Source of the DNA: Acanthopleura granulata
Lineage: Eukaryota > Mollusca > Polyplacophora > Chitonida > Chitonidae
Length of the DNA: 64,000 nt
Direction: 5' to 3'
Assembly (NCBI GenBank): GCA_016165875.1
Contig: JABBOT010000016.1
Span: 10,726,063 to 10,790,062, forward strand
In this document: positions 1 through 10,617 of the stretch, piece after piece
Numbering within the stretch: the first letter of the stretch is position 1
How the letters are laid out: every line of letters starts with the position of its first letter
Notes under the pieces: model-generated
Seen by the model: the letters and a program-made list of their open reading frames with translations, nothing else
What the model was told of the DNA's origin: nothing
Databases searched by the model: none
Position numbers and translations under genes: made by a program

Positions 1-128
1 TGTGGTTAAAAAGAAATAGCCCTCTAGACACACTCACACAGGATAACCCGTCACTGACAAAAAAAAAAAAAAAAAAAAAACAATCAACAAATTCATTAAG
101 CAATAAATTCACTCTGCCACAAACTTGC

Positions 129-486
129 CCGTTGAAGCAATATTCAGTGGCCTCTCCATGAAGTTCCGAGGGGGCAGACGACCCTGTTTCTTCATCTTTA
201 TGCGCATTTCATCTGGTGTAAGCTTTTCGTCCCGTCTACTTTCTTCAAAATCCGGCAAGTCAATTTTCAGCACCTTTTCTCTCCTCAACTTCCGCCATTT
301 TATGTCATAGTGTTTGGAAGAGGAAGGAGCATTCTGTTGCTGGAACAAGATCGGTGCCAGTCGGTTGCATGTCAACATTAACTGTTTCTGGTGACGATGA
401 AATTGACCAATATTACTGCCTGCAAACTTCAAACATGTGGATGCCGCCATCTTTCCCTCGACAGGAATCCCTAACGGATGTGCCAT
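129..486 (-). CDS. mRpL45: mitochondrial large-subunit ribosomal protein mL45 (mRpL45), first coding exon, partial
   Basis: mL45 is a Tim44-like-domain protein of the mitochondrial large ribosomal subunit that sits near the peptide exit and helps dock the ribosome on the inner membrane (family knowledge). The visible 119 residues are the N-terminal, pre-Tim44 part. A basic import-type leader is followed by IKWRKLRREKV, an acidic linker, LTPDEMRIKMKKQG, and a segment ending PLNIASTG. The same order occurs in insect and vertebrate mL45 just before the conserved VPPEGD motif, which is missing here and should lie in the next exon, off the left edge. Two in-frame ATGs exist. The one at 450 sits in AAGATGGCGGC, a much better Kozak context than the one at 486, so residue 13 may be the real start. 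Translation past 129 soon reaches a stop at about 111. The sequence at 128-123 reads GCAAGT on the minus strand, a typical GC-type donor. Product recognised from memory of the family, without a search. Confidence 0.72.
440..454 (-). promoter_or_regulatory. YY1-type AAGATGGCGGC element over the mRpL45 start codon
   Basis: On the minus strand the bases around the ATG at 450 read AAGATGGCGGC, the known YY1 core that often overlaps the start codons of housekeeping and mitochondrial-ribosomal genes in animals. It is read directly from the sequence; binding is inference. It supports a TSS just upstream (about 460-560). Confidence 0.5.
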
Positions 487-489
487 GAG

Positions 490-1400
490 AGTGGCCTCCC
501 TTTATCTAAACTGTGACATTGTGTGCAGTTCTTCAGAAGACCTGTATGCCTGTAGCGGCAAATAAACTTTAATAAACCGCCATGAACGTCATTGACAACA
601 TATAAACATAAGATTATAAAGTAAATGATTCTGTCGTGATGATGAAGTGTCTTTGCAACATCCCAAAAACCTTAGCCTGGCTTGTCAGAATTGGGATTAG
701 GGCCTTAGGCCCACTAGGTTATACTAGAAGTCTTAACCAGTTAGTCAGCAGACTTCTGGTTATACGTAAGTAACATGCTTGCAGGCGTTCCAGCTTGGGA
801 GTAGGCATGAGGTCGTTTTAGCCTGTTGCACGGAATCCCCGAGGTTCGTTTTCAACAATATTTCAGGGAAGTGGTGACGACGGACGTAAAGGTCGGTAAA
901 AGACTATATATTTTTATATCGAGAGCCCGAATACATTTATATAGGCCTCTGCACATCTAGCATGCCGATGGTCCGAAAGCCGCCTATATAAATCGGTGTC
1001 AATATGTTGCACATTTTACCCAACTCAGAGATGTAATGATCGTAGAAAAATATTTCGATGTATGTTTGGAACGTAGGGTGTTACGGTATTCTTCTGGGAA
1101 ATTCTAAGTTTATGTACAAGCACTCATTTTTACCAGATTTATTTGCCTCTAAAAATGCACTTGATGATGAAATTTTCTGTCATTTAATTACTACACCGCT
1201 ACGGAGTCATTTATTTATTACGTTGTCATTTTCAGCCAATTTACACAATGACAAAGACAGAAGATCAGTTGTCATGAAATAAGCAGCGGAATGTTAATCA
1301 AACATGTCTCAAGGTCACTACTGCGCACTTTCAGTTTGAATTGAGAAGCATGTTTTAACTATTTGTTTCCCTTTTGGTACTGATAACTACTATATGTATG
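490..1400. other. intergenic, no gene recognised
   Basis: This stretch holds the presumed upstream flank and 5' UTR of mRpL45 (490-600) and then plain AT-rich sequence. Short open frames such as 1058-1282 have no recognisable domain. No repeat of the main families was seen. Confidence 0.4.
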
Positions 1401-1415
1401 TATGTAGCCTATATA

Positions 1416-1640
1416 TGTTTGGGTTTAACGTCCTGCTTAACATTTTTTAGGTTGTTTCATGACGAGGAGTCCTTAGAATGAATATGCCTAAATTACTACG
1501 TCTTTTTGTGGCAGGGAACATCCTTGCCGCCAAAGGGCTGCTGCCACTAGCCCTAGGCCGACCAGTCCTGTTTCCTTGTTCTGACCCCTCAGTGCTGAGC
1601 GCCTAGCGAGACAGCAAGAAGTACCATTTTTAAGCATGCA
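1416..1640 (-). repeat. SINE-like dispersed repeat (third type), about 220 bp
   Basis: It starts with GTTTAACGTCCTGCTTAAC and ends near GCGCCTAGCGAGACAGCAAG. This resembles a short repeat common in mollusc genomes whose tail reads ACGTTAAACCCAAA on the other strand. The head and tail assignment is inferred from that likeness; there is no second copy in the window to align it with. Confidence 0.4.
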
Positions 1641-1920
1641 CTCGTTCTCGCGTACGTGGTTTCATTAATTATGATATTATAAAGTATTAAACAGGTTATA
1701 TCCAATATATTTTATCAGTGTCCTGGAAATTTCCTTCATCGTCGATGTATTCCTTTTCCAACCATGCCATGTCAACAGGTCCTGGGTTGGGAATAGACTT
1801 TGAACCCCAACCACTTTTCATGTTTTTAGTATGGCCCGATCCGGGATTTATCCCGGATCACCCTTCCTCGAGGCGGAAGCTGTAATCAACAGGCCACCGG
1901 GGCTGTCGGTAACTATTATA

Positions 1921-2028
1921 TTTATTTATTTATTTATTTATTTGATTGGTGTTTTATGCCGTTCTCAAAAATATTTCACTTATACGATTATGGTGGGAGG
2001 AAACCGGACAGAGCCCGGGGAAAACCAA
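1921..2028 (-). repeat. SINE-A, 5'-truncated copy with target-site duplication
   Basis: The tail (TTTATTTA)n and the core TTTGATTGGTGTTTTATGCC are followed by the GGTGGGAGGAAACCGG block. The copy is cut in its middle, so the tRNA-like head is absent. It is flanked by CGGTAACTATTATA (1907-1920) and CGGTAACTGTTATA (2029-2042), a 14-bp target-site duplication with one mismatch. This is expected for LINE-driven insertion with 5' truncation. Confidence 0.85.
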
Positions 2029-2042
2029 CGGTAACTGTTATA

Positions 2043-3180
2043 ATATACAGTAGTAGGTAGTAGGTTAACTATGTGCATCTCAGTACAAGCTTATATGGCT
2101 CCAGCAAAGAAAATGTAATGAATTCAGTACAGGTTGTATTTTCAATTTATATTTTACGAATAGTATTTTGGTGTGATTTTAACACTTAAGACATTGACAG
2201 GAATGGGCGATATCCAACAGAACACCTATACCGATATCAAACCATAACGTATATGTAAATGTGCACCAGTATATATATATATATATATATGTTAAATAAA
2301 TAAAACCGTCGAAGTAAATCGCCAAGGGCAAGAACCACCTACACAGCCACCCATGCACCTTAGGCAGATACCCGGCTCACCTCCTGCAGAAGGCCAATGC
2401 ATGCACAATGGAATGAAGAGTCAACTTTAGGCCTCCTTCTCAAACTATATACGAAAACCATATTTCAGACCAATTGAAACTGGGTAAAATACTGCACGTG
2501 TGAAAATTTTTTTTCCCTGTGATAATGCTTCAGAAGTGTAGCTTAAATAAGCCTTTACATTTAAATTACTTTATACGCGAACGATGAGGGATATTAAAAT
2601 GGATCGTACATGTAGACTATACACCTGCTAAAAACTGGAAGTGTTTATATAGTAAACTTACGCTGAAACAAAGTTATATATACAAAATAATAATTTTAAC
2701 CTTCAATAAAGCGAAACAATTGTTTTAAATGGCGTGCATGACAATCACGTGTTTCTGCATGTGACTCCATGCAATGACGTTTGGGAAATACCAAATTAAC
2801 AAACTTGAGCGGTGAAGGGTTACACGCAATTAACACCTACATATGACAGGTGAAAATTTGAAGGTTCAACAGTTTTCACCACGTCTGGTACGGTGTCATA
2901 AAGTCAGTGACGCTATTCATGGCTGTATACACAGATATAGCGTACATACGTTATGAATTACATGCAATTTACGGAAGTTTCGACATCTCAAAGATTAAAC
3001 TATCTATACAGAGGAAATATATAAGTTTTAAAGCATTCAAGAAGCAGCGCTCTATTTTTAGCCCGCCAAGCGCTATTCCTAGCGACTCTGACGCAGCCAT
3101 GCTAGCAAATCTGCTAAATATACCGACTCACAGTGAAAGTGGTTAAAAATAGAACTAGCCGTGACGTTTACGGAGTGGGT
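2043..3180. other. intergenic AT-rich sequence with a TA microsatellite and a MEF2-like box
   Basis: A (TA)n run lies at 2271-2291. A perfect MEF2-type CTATTTTTAG sits at 3052-3061, and a near copy on the other strand lies at about 3147-3156. The open frame 2907-3146 has no recognisable domain. Nothing else is supported. Confidence 0.4.
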
Positions 3181-3189
3181 ACGAGATGC

Positions 3190-3485
3190 TTGACACCTGA
3201 CTTCCATGGCGATTCCACGTCGCCTTTACAATTTACAAACGAGAGACATCAATGAACGACATTGTCTGAATTTCACGCCAACACATCCCCATCGCGTACG
3301 CGCGCTTTCTATTCATGACGTCAGCATAATGCCGCGCCTGAACTGTGAACCCCGCGGGGGACGATCCATCAAACATGGCGCACACCTGCGCCTCACAGTC
3401 CGACCACATTTACTGAGCGATGCAGTCGAGACGCCAACACTTCAGCGCTCAAATATATCGACTCTGTGGTCGGTGTATATATAGT
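3190..3485 (+). promoter_or_regulatory. candidate CpG-rich promoter patch with CRE and TATA-like box
   Basis: The stretch is much richer in CG dinucleotides than its surroundings, for example GCGTACGCGCGC at about 3294. It has a full CRE palindrome TGACGTCA at 3316-3323 and TATATATAG at 3476-3484. An open frame of 92 codons (3206-3484) runs through it but resembles no family I know. No exon is recognised downstream, so promoter activity is only suggested by composition. Confidence 0.25.
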
Positions 3486-3647
3486 TCATACGGAAATATG
3501 TTAAGCCCACGATAACGATTCGTTTGAAGGATGAAGGCTATAACTGTATGGCTTGCAATGTCCCTGTCGACCAAAACTGAAAAATATACACTTTAAGTTG
3601 TTCGAATAAATGATTAAGGTTTTACTAACGGCACCCTGGCAATATTT

Positions 3648-3786
3648 CAGGCACGCTGCTGGCGGACCTTCAGACGTACGACTGAAGACAAAGCCAGCAT
3701 TAGCTGGATCCGAACTCACAGCGATCGCATTGGCGAGGAGTTCCTGCATGAGTCGTGGTGTTAACCTCTGCGTCCAGGGAGGCCCC
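3648..3786 (-). repeat. SINE-A, head half only
   Basis: The minus-strand copy runs from the GGCAGACC-type block through CCAGCATTAGCTGGATCC and the box-B complement GAACTCACAGCG to the head terminus GGAGGCCCC at 3778-3786. The 3' half and the (AAAT)n tail are missing. This is opposite to the usual 5' truncation and suggests a later deletion or a different 3' end. Confidence 0.7.
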
Positions 3787-3789
3787 ATA

Positions 3790-5365
3790 TATAGGCCTAT
3801 ACATAGTAAAAGAATAAGCTACAAGTATCAGATAAATTAATATTTACGAACTTCAATGTAAGTTTGAAAGCCAAGCAAATGGAATTCCACATTGGGAAAG
3901 TGGCACTGACGGACAATTCACTCCGAGTAGCCACGTTGTAGAGGCCTTCAAGGACAGCCAATCGCTAAGCCTTGCCAGCATCACTAATCACCTCTTGCTG
4001 CTTTCGTCACAATGCTTATGTATTGGGCTATGTGTCATGGCCAACTGACAACAAAACAGTTATTTCCTGAGACTGAGAAGATTTCGTTGCTTACTTTCTT
4101 CTTATTGGGTACAGAAAAAAAAGAGTTGTGAACTCTTTCCAGCATTCGCTGGAAACAATTTGTTCCACAGAAAAAGATCATACCGTGATCGGAGACAACG
4201 AAAAGGATCACTGAAAGATACATCTGAGATCTGCTCCATTCTTTTCAGCTTATATATAGCTCTAAGAAATACAGATATGGGCTCTTCCATTGACTAAACT
4301 GGAACTCTATCTATTCCAGCCTGCTATCCTCAACATATCAAAGCTGTGCGCTACAAAAACACGATTCCTTTAACCCTACAGTAATCATAACTTTGTATCA
4401 TCTATAGTTATTCGTAATAGCAACGACACAACTGACACATATGTATCGGCTGCACAAACTTCACTAACCGCCATTATCAGTTTAAGATGGCGGCACACAT
4501 CCTTTGGAAAGCTCCTGCATGAAGAGTTCGATTTTGACCTAAAATGTTACGCCAATAAAAGGGTGATTGGCAACTTGTGTGGCACTCCTAGCTTTAACTT
4601 TTGTTCCAAAAATAAACAGAAGGAACCATAAGCAACTATTGTGAAAAAGATCATCTTCATTTTGAAAAGTGCCGCAGATGTGGACCATATTCATAATAAT
4701 GTGTTTCAGCAGTGACGTCACGCCGACTTTTCTCTGCCCCTAAAGTAGAATTTTAATGTCGTATTAGCCTTTCCGCACACAGACAGGCACACATTGCAGG
4801 AGTGCTGTTCACTAGAACTTTGTTCAGAGCAGGGCCGTTTTCCAGGTTAATGAATATCATGACTCGGAGCAGTTATTGTGGCTACACGGAAACCGAGCCA
4901 ACCGATCTCGGAGCTACATGACGGACCACGCTGTATACCAACGATATTCCTGCACAAACGGCCGAGCTCAAAGTTACTCCATGAAGCCTTTTGAAAACCT
5001 ATCAGAGCTGAAACCTCCGCGTTGGGTATCTGGCGTTTTTGCTTATATTCTACTATCGCTCAGAAAACATAGCGTTATGGCATTCGAACAGATCACTTCA
5101 CAGTGTTTGTCAGGCGAAACGTCTTGCCCTGGTCGCCGTCGAACTATGCAGCAGAACACATGGATGGAAAAGAACACAGGAGATTATATACTGGTAAAGG
5201 GCAAGTTGTTTTATGGTAGAAAAGATTAAAACCTTTGACAGACGAGGGCTCTGAAATCTAACACAAATAACATGCACATGTATACATTTCATGACAATAA
5301 CACTCTTCGTTACCACATGTTTATTTAGTCCTTATCTATCATACAGGTGATTTACTAGTCACAGT
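3790..5365. other. intergenic with a YY1 box and a palindromic CRE
   Basis: AAGATGGCGGC stands at 4484-4494 and opens a frame of only 11 codons. GTGACGTCAC stands at 4712-4721. The 230-bp spacing and CG content could mark a promoter, but no coding exon was recognised. The open frame 4876-5229 lacks a convincing start or domain. Confidence 0.3.
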
Positions 5366-5369
5366 CAAT

Positions 5370-5532
5370 CCACCAATTAATCAATCAATCAATCAGGTTG
5401 TGGTCCAATCAGCCAATCAATCAATCGGTCAGGTAGCCAATCAGGCAACCAATCAGTCAGCTAATCAGTCAGTCAGCCAGTCAGTCAGTGAGCCAGTCAA
5501 TCAATCAGTCTGTCAGTGAATCAGTCAGTCTG
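5370..5532. repeat. degenerate tetranucleotide tract (CAAT/CAGT)n
   Basis: About 160 bp are built from runs of AATC and AGTC words (CAATCAATCAATCAGG, CAGTCAGTCAGCCAGTCAG), with AATC mainly at the left and AGTC mainly at the right. It is a simple-sequence tract. Confidence 0.9.
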
Positions 5533-5973
5533 GCAACTTCATTACTTGCAAACTACAACATAACTTATGGCTGTGGTCAACACGGCTTGCTCAAAAGACA
5601 ACTCCATCAATTCTGCTATAATTGACTGTTAATTACTTCACAACTGATTATTCAAAGAGAGACAGCAAATTTATGCATAGTCAGTGCAGATGTAAGGAAA
5701 AATATTCAAATCAGGCCATACAACTTAATTAATGCCACCATTACACAAATCTCTTTACACGTATCTCAATTTTAAAGTCAGCCTCTCGTCAATCATTTAA
5801 TGAGCTCTGTCTCGTTTTAGTTTTTTAAATGGATAACATATATATTTTTTGTGTTCTCTTTACCCGTGTGCATAAAGCATTTAAACCTTATTGTCTGGAA
5901 CTCGCATGATTATGGCAATACTGCGTCCAATACGCAGCTGTATTGCGTTAACACTTGCTTAATGTATTTGATG

Positions 5974-6128
5974 TGTTTATCTGTTTATTTGATTGATGTT
6001 TTACGCCGTACTCAAGACTATTTCATTTATTCGGCGGCGGCCACCATTATGGTGAGAAGAAACCGAGTCCCAGGGAAACCCGTGACCATCTACAAGTTGT
6101 TGGCGAACCTTTCCACGTGCGGCCGGAA
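5974..6128 (-). repeat. SINE-A, 5'-truncated copy
   Basis: Tail-side TTTATTTGATTGATG and ACGCCGTACTCAAGA are followed by CATTATGGTGAGAAGAAACC and the ACGTGCGGCCGGA block, where it stops. The tRNA-like head is missing. No clean target-site duplication was found. Confidence 0.8.
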
Positions 6129-6284
6129 ATACTTGATTATTAACATAGCAAAACAATACATATCTGAAAACAAATTAAAAAAACAAATGTTAATATTACT
6201 AAAATTTATACGTACACTGACGAACCAATGTGAACGGGAGAAAACATAAAGTGGTTCTCAGCAACAGCATTGAAGCTTTCAATT

Positions 6285-6620
6285 TACAGCATTACAGTGC
6301 TGTTCTTTGTATGACTGTTACAGTGCTGATCTTTGTATGAGTAATGTAATACTGCATTTTCATAAATATTACAGTGCTAATCTTTGCATGAGTATTAAAG
6401 TGCTCAACTTTGTATGATTATTACAGGATTATTACATTATAGGTGTTTTATGTATGTATGAGTGTTACAGTGCTGGTCTTTGTAAGGGTAATGCGGTACT
6501 GATATTTTTAGAAATATTAGAGTGTTGATCTTTATAGGAGTATTTCTTCGCAGATCTGTGTTGGAGTATTATGATACTATAACATTTGTCTGCGTTTTGT
6601 ACACTGCTAATCCTTGTATG
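6285..6620. repeat. degenerate tandem repeat, unit about 27-30 bp
   Basis: Variants of ACAGTGCTGATCTTTGTATG recur roughly every 27-30 bp, with clear units at 6291 and 6318 and later ones increasingly diverged. An old minisatellite; it is AT-rich and has no coding sense. Confidence 0.7.
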
Positions 6621-7228
6621 GGTTTTTCTATATTATCTATATTGTATGAAATCCACAAGTGAAAACTACAACGCCACATCATCTTCATTAAATTATAAAT
6701 GACTAAAAATAAATTCTAGCAATGTAGGGACCTTGTGTTAGAAGTCTACAGGACAGTGTCACCTTGAAATGGTACAAATACTTATGCCATGCTGTGATAT
6801 TGTACTGCTGGTAGTAGTCGGATTAAACCTGATTATTGAAGTAACAAATGCTGTGCTGACTGAACTCACAACATGCCTGCTTTATTACTCGCCACTACAG
6901 GAACTCTACTTGTAACCATCACCCGGTTACATATAAATCCTGCACTCATGGTATGGTCGGAAACTATTCATATGCAGATATTATATCCCTCCTTTACGGG
7001 TTTCAGATTGTTACAGGTAGAACATGCATAAATATCAACAGTTCATGTTGCTATGTCAATATTCTTCAAAATAAAGTTCAAGGTTCTGGATCAATACCCA
7101 GAGGGTTAACTTCACTTGAAACTTTTAAGTTGGAATATCAGAACATATTTTCACATGCTTTCAAAGTGATGAAATAATACTGTTAATTAATGAAACAACA
7201 TTGAAATTAATTACTATAACACTAATAG
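6620..7228. other. intergenic, nothing recognised
   Basis: Plain AT-rich sequence. The open frame 6953-7177 has no recognisable domain. Confidence 0.4.
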
Positions 7229-7420
7229 AGAGAAGGAGTAGACTGCTCCAAACTGTTCACATCAGTGCGACAGGGATTATTCTGCGCTTTTTGCGTCTGT
7301 ACTGAAAGTTAACAGTCCTTCAGGTAAAGTTAACACAATGAACTAAACTAAATACACATAGAGATAGGAGTAGACTGCTCCAAACCTCATCAGCAAGATT
7401 GGGATTATTCCGTTTATGTA
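7229..7420. repeat. short direct duplication at the 3' edge of the gypsy relic
   Basis: GGAGTAGACTGCTCCAAAC occurs at 7235-7253 and again at 7367-7385. In each copy GGGATTATTC follows (7273 and 7401). A segment of about 130 bp holding the end of the pol relic therefore appears duplicated in tandem, imperfectly. The 15-bp core is itself nearly palindromic. Confidence 0.7.
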
Positions 7421-8930
7421 GGATTCCGCATCATTTTTAGATGTGGTTTGTTCCGTTTGTGTCAGTCTGGAGAGAGCATCAGCTATGTTCTGTGGTCCTG
7501 GAATGTACCTCACTGGCAAATCGTACTGTTGTTGTCTGAGAACCCATCCATCTATGCGTGCTGACGCTTGACTTCTTGGAATAAATGTACTGTAGTGGTT
7601 TGTGATCTATTACAAGTTCAAACTTAGTTCCATACAGGTAGATATAAAACTTTTCACAAGCCCAAACTATTCCCAATGCCTCTTTCACCGTCTGGCTATA
7701 ACGACGTTTTAACTCATTGAAACCTCTGTTGGCATAGCTGATTATTCGCTTCTCATCGTTTTGCCACAGTACTAGTACGGCTCCTAAGCATACAGGACTA
7801 GCATCTATTATAATCTGTGTTGTTGCATTTTTTCAAAGTACCCTAATGTCTCAGAGGTTGATATGGCTGACTTCAAGTCCCGGAAAGCTTCCTTCTGTTC
7901 AGGTCACCATACGAAAGGTTCACTTTTACGCATCATTTTTCTCAGAGGTTCAGCTCTGGTTGCTAGGTTGCTAATGAATCGAACTGAATGGTTCACCAGT
8001 CCAAGGAAACTCCTTACTTCAGCAGTACTCTCGGCTCCCTAGCACCTGTAATAGCTTTAGCCTTCTCCTCTGTTGTCCCAATACCTCTACTTGACGGAAT
8101 ATGTCCAATGAATTCGAATTTATCCATTCCAAATACACATTTCTCTTATTCAGTGTTAAGTTCAGTTCTTTCACACGAGCTAAAGTCTTCTCAAGATGTC
8201 TGTCGTGAACCTCTTGATTTTTCCCATGGGCGATAATATCATCTGATAGGTTCTGCACACCTTCACCATCAGCAAATACCTGTTGCAGTATGTGCTGGTA
8301 CATTTCGGGTGCTGAAGAAACTCCGAACATTAGCCGTTTGTACCTTATAGGCCAGTCTGTGTTGCAAATGTTGCCATGGAACGGGAGTTCTCTGCTAACT
8401 CTATTTGGTGAAATCCCCATTTAAGGTCAAGTTTTGTGAAGACTGCACTTCGATTCGTGAAATGTAGCACCTAATCTACGGTAGTTATCGGATAGCGTTC
8501 CCGTATGACTGCCTCATTAGCCTGTCTCATATCTACGCATAACCTTATGTCGCCATTTTGCTTTAGTACAACAACAACTGGGCTAACCAAAGTGTTGGTC
8601 CCTGTACTTCTTCAATGACGCCCTTTTCAATTAATTCTTTCAGCTTAGACTCAACTTTTGACCTCAAGCTGTAAGGTAATCGACGAGGTCGTGCAGCTGG
8701 GGAGACCTCTGGGTCTTCATCAGTTCTGGCTTGGAATGCCTTGGGCTTTCCAAATCCTTGAAAACATTCCGAATATTTAGCGGCTATTCCAGATTTAACG
8801 GAATTAACTTGTGATCCGAGCCTGAGCACATTTAACTGCTCAGCTGTTTTCCGGCCTAAGAGAGAGCAACCTTTCCCATCAACTACAACAAATTCTGCTT
8901 GTACTGTGTTGTCGCCAATGCTTACCAAGG
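7385..8930 (-). pseudogene. Ty3/gypsy retrotransposon pol relic: protease end, RT, RNase H
   Basis: Minus-strand fragments in element order: the end of protease (LLGRKTAEQL), the RT entry region (LIEKGVIEEV), RT palm (YKRLMFGVSSAPEMYQ, catalytic LSDDI near 8245, HGKNQEVHDRHLEKTL), and RNase H (KEALGIVWACEKFYIYLYGT, then DHKPLQYIYS and IADALSRLTQ). In live elements these are parts of one polyprotein that copies element RNA into DNA. Here they lie in different frames with several stops, so the element is dead. No integrase follows the RNase H, although in Ty3/gypsy it should. The 3' end at about 7385 is therefore truncated or was rearranged. Family assignment is from remembered conserved motifs. 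Confidence 0.88.
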
Positions 8931-8934
8931 TGTA

Positions 8935-9875
8935 GAATTTTCCCAGCGTTGTCAGAGGATTTTCATTACCGTAACCGTAGAGTTTTTGTGTTGTCTTTTC
9001 AGCTTTGCATTTGATCTTCTTGCATTTCAGGTATTCTCATGTAGATTCAGCAATTACGTTGCAAGAAGCCCCTGAATCATTTAACATTTTCAGTTCAACT
9101 CCACCGATAATAACATATATATGACTTGACTGTTGACCATGACTGATTGTGAATACGAAATCATCGTCACTGTCACTACAGCATTCACTGACTGACCTTT
9201 GACTTTTGACTTCTGGGGCTTCTTACTGACAGAGGGTTGTTTAGTTTCACACTGTGCAGTATAGTGGCCTTTATGTCCACATCTTTCACAGGTTGCACTT
9301 TGGGCTTGGCATCTACTGTCACTTGCAAAATGACCATATTTCCCACATCTAAAACAGTTTCCCCTTTTCTTCTGTTTCCCCCTGCCTTTGACTTGTTTTC
9401 ATTTTACAAAGTTGACATCCCCTCACGTCTGTTTTCCATGGTCTTAGCCTGTAGATCTTCTGCTTGCATATCCCTTGCTTTTTTCTGTACATTGGCTGGT
9501 GTCAGTCCAGTACCCTTTTCTAAGACTTTTCTGCGAAGCTGTGTTCTCCTGCAGTAATCAATTACCTGGTCCCGTGTGTTTTCCCTTTCTAACTCCTGAA
9601 ATTCACAGTTAGCTTCTTGTTGGGTCAATCGGGACACAAATTGGTCTACTGTTTCAGTATGTTTTTGTTGCATTTGACGAAAAATGTGCCGCTAATATGG
9701 TACATACACTTGCGGTAGGAAATCAGAAATCTTTCTCGTACTCACCCGCCACACCTGAATCGACCATTGTTTCAAATGCATCCTGAACATCCATACCTGC
9801 AGTATGTAAGAGCAATGCTCGCTTCTGTCCATCATCTGCTATCCCTCTGTTTGTTAGAGCTTGTTTATAGTAAAC
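8935..9875 (-). pseudogene. Ty3/gypsy gag, nucleocapsid and protease N-terminal relic
   Basis: Minus strand, directly upstream of the pol relic and part of the same element. A gag segment (GIADDGQKRALLLHTAGMD, then VDQFVSRLTQQEANC) is followed by two CCHC zinc knuckles. One is CFRCGKYGHFASDSRC, with a longer last spacing than usual, and the other is the regular CERCGHKGHYTAQC. Then comes the aspartic-protease active site in the form LNDSGASCN near 9075. A TGA at 9039-9037 stops the frame just after it. Gag binds RNA and forms the particle; protease cuts the polyprotein. The N-terminal end stops abruptly near 9875, where a different, oppositely oriented element seems to begin. Confidence 0.85.
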
Positions 9876-9879
9876 CCGC

Positions 9880-10592
9880 TGTTAGGGGTACCCGACCGGG
9901 GTGTTACAGAAGGCCACTTGTTATTTACTTGACTTCATACAATTACCGTTATCAGTATAGTTTTTCCAGTTTTTTTTTCACATAAGATGCATTAGGCATT
10001 TGAAACATTAACTAAACGTTATCCTGACTGCGCCTTTCTCATAATATATCAATGGGTTGCTTCAAAAGGAGTATATAGTGCATATGTAACAGGGGAAGTT
10101 AATCAGTTATATTTTTGTGTTGTTGTCCTCCTATAGCTATCTCCTTTACCCTCTTTAGTTTCTGTGGACCGCATTCACTGCAGAGATAATTATTTTTATC
10201 CAGTTGTTCAGGTTCAGAATCAGTCTAAAACGTTTGTCTCAATTAAAGAGTATCGTTGTTACTGAATTGGTGGCATTGTAAATTCCGCCTATCATTGACA
10301 TAGGAACTCTAAGTGCGGAGAGTGACTTGATATCTTGATGAGAAATTTCGCCAAAACTTGATTCACGCAACTTAAATAACTGATAAGTTTATCCTTGAGG
10401 TCATAGTCTGATAACCGGGCGACTGTCAGAATATGAAAGTTACCAAAGGGTCTGGTCACGAATGATTTCCAGATTGTGTTTACCGGGTTTTTGCCCTCTT
10501 TTTGTTGTTTCCTTTGCCATCATCAAAACTACTGAGTGAAAAAAAAAAAGAAAACCTCTACGGAAACTGTTGACTCATTACCCCGGCTACAT
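9880..10592 (+). repeat. possible LTR of the plus-strand Ty3/gypsy element
   Basis: The segment begins TGTTAGGGG and ends CCCCGGCTACA, so it has TG...CA ends with a loose inverted match. It is followed at once by a primer-binding-site-like sequence. A second LTR was not found, so this rests on its position and ends only. Confidence 0.35.
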
Positions 10593-10612
10593 TTTGGCGC
10601 CGTGGACAGGAT
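10593..10612 (+). other. primer-binding-site-like sequence of a Ty3/gypsy element
   Basis: TTTGGCGCCGTGGACAGGAT resembles the TGGCGCC...ACAGG pattern of sites complementary to a tRNA-Lys 3' end. It sits just after the putative LTR end, as in intact LTR elements. Confidence 0.4.
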
Positions 10613-10617
10613 TGTTT

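Noticed and set aside
4876..5229. Open frame of 117 codons on the plus strand
   Set aside because: It opens with TTG, its first ATG is at about 4917, and no domain or conserved motif is visible. Nothing supports it as a gene.
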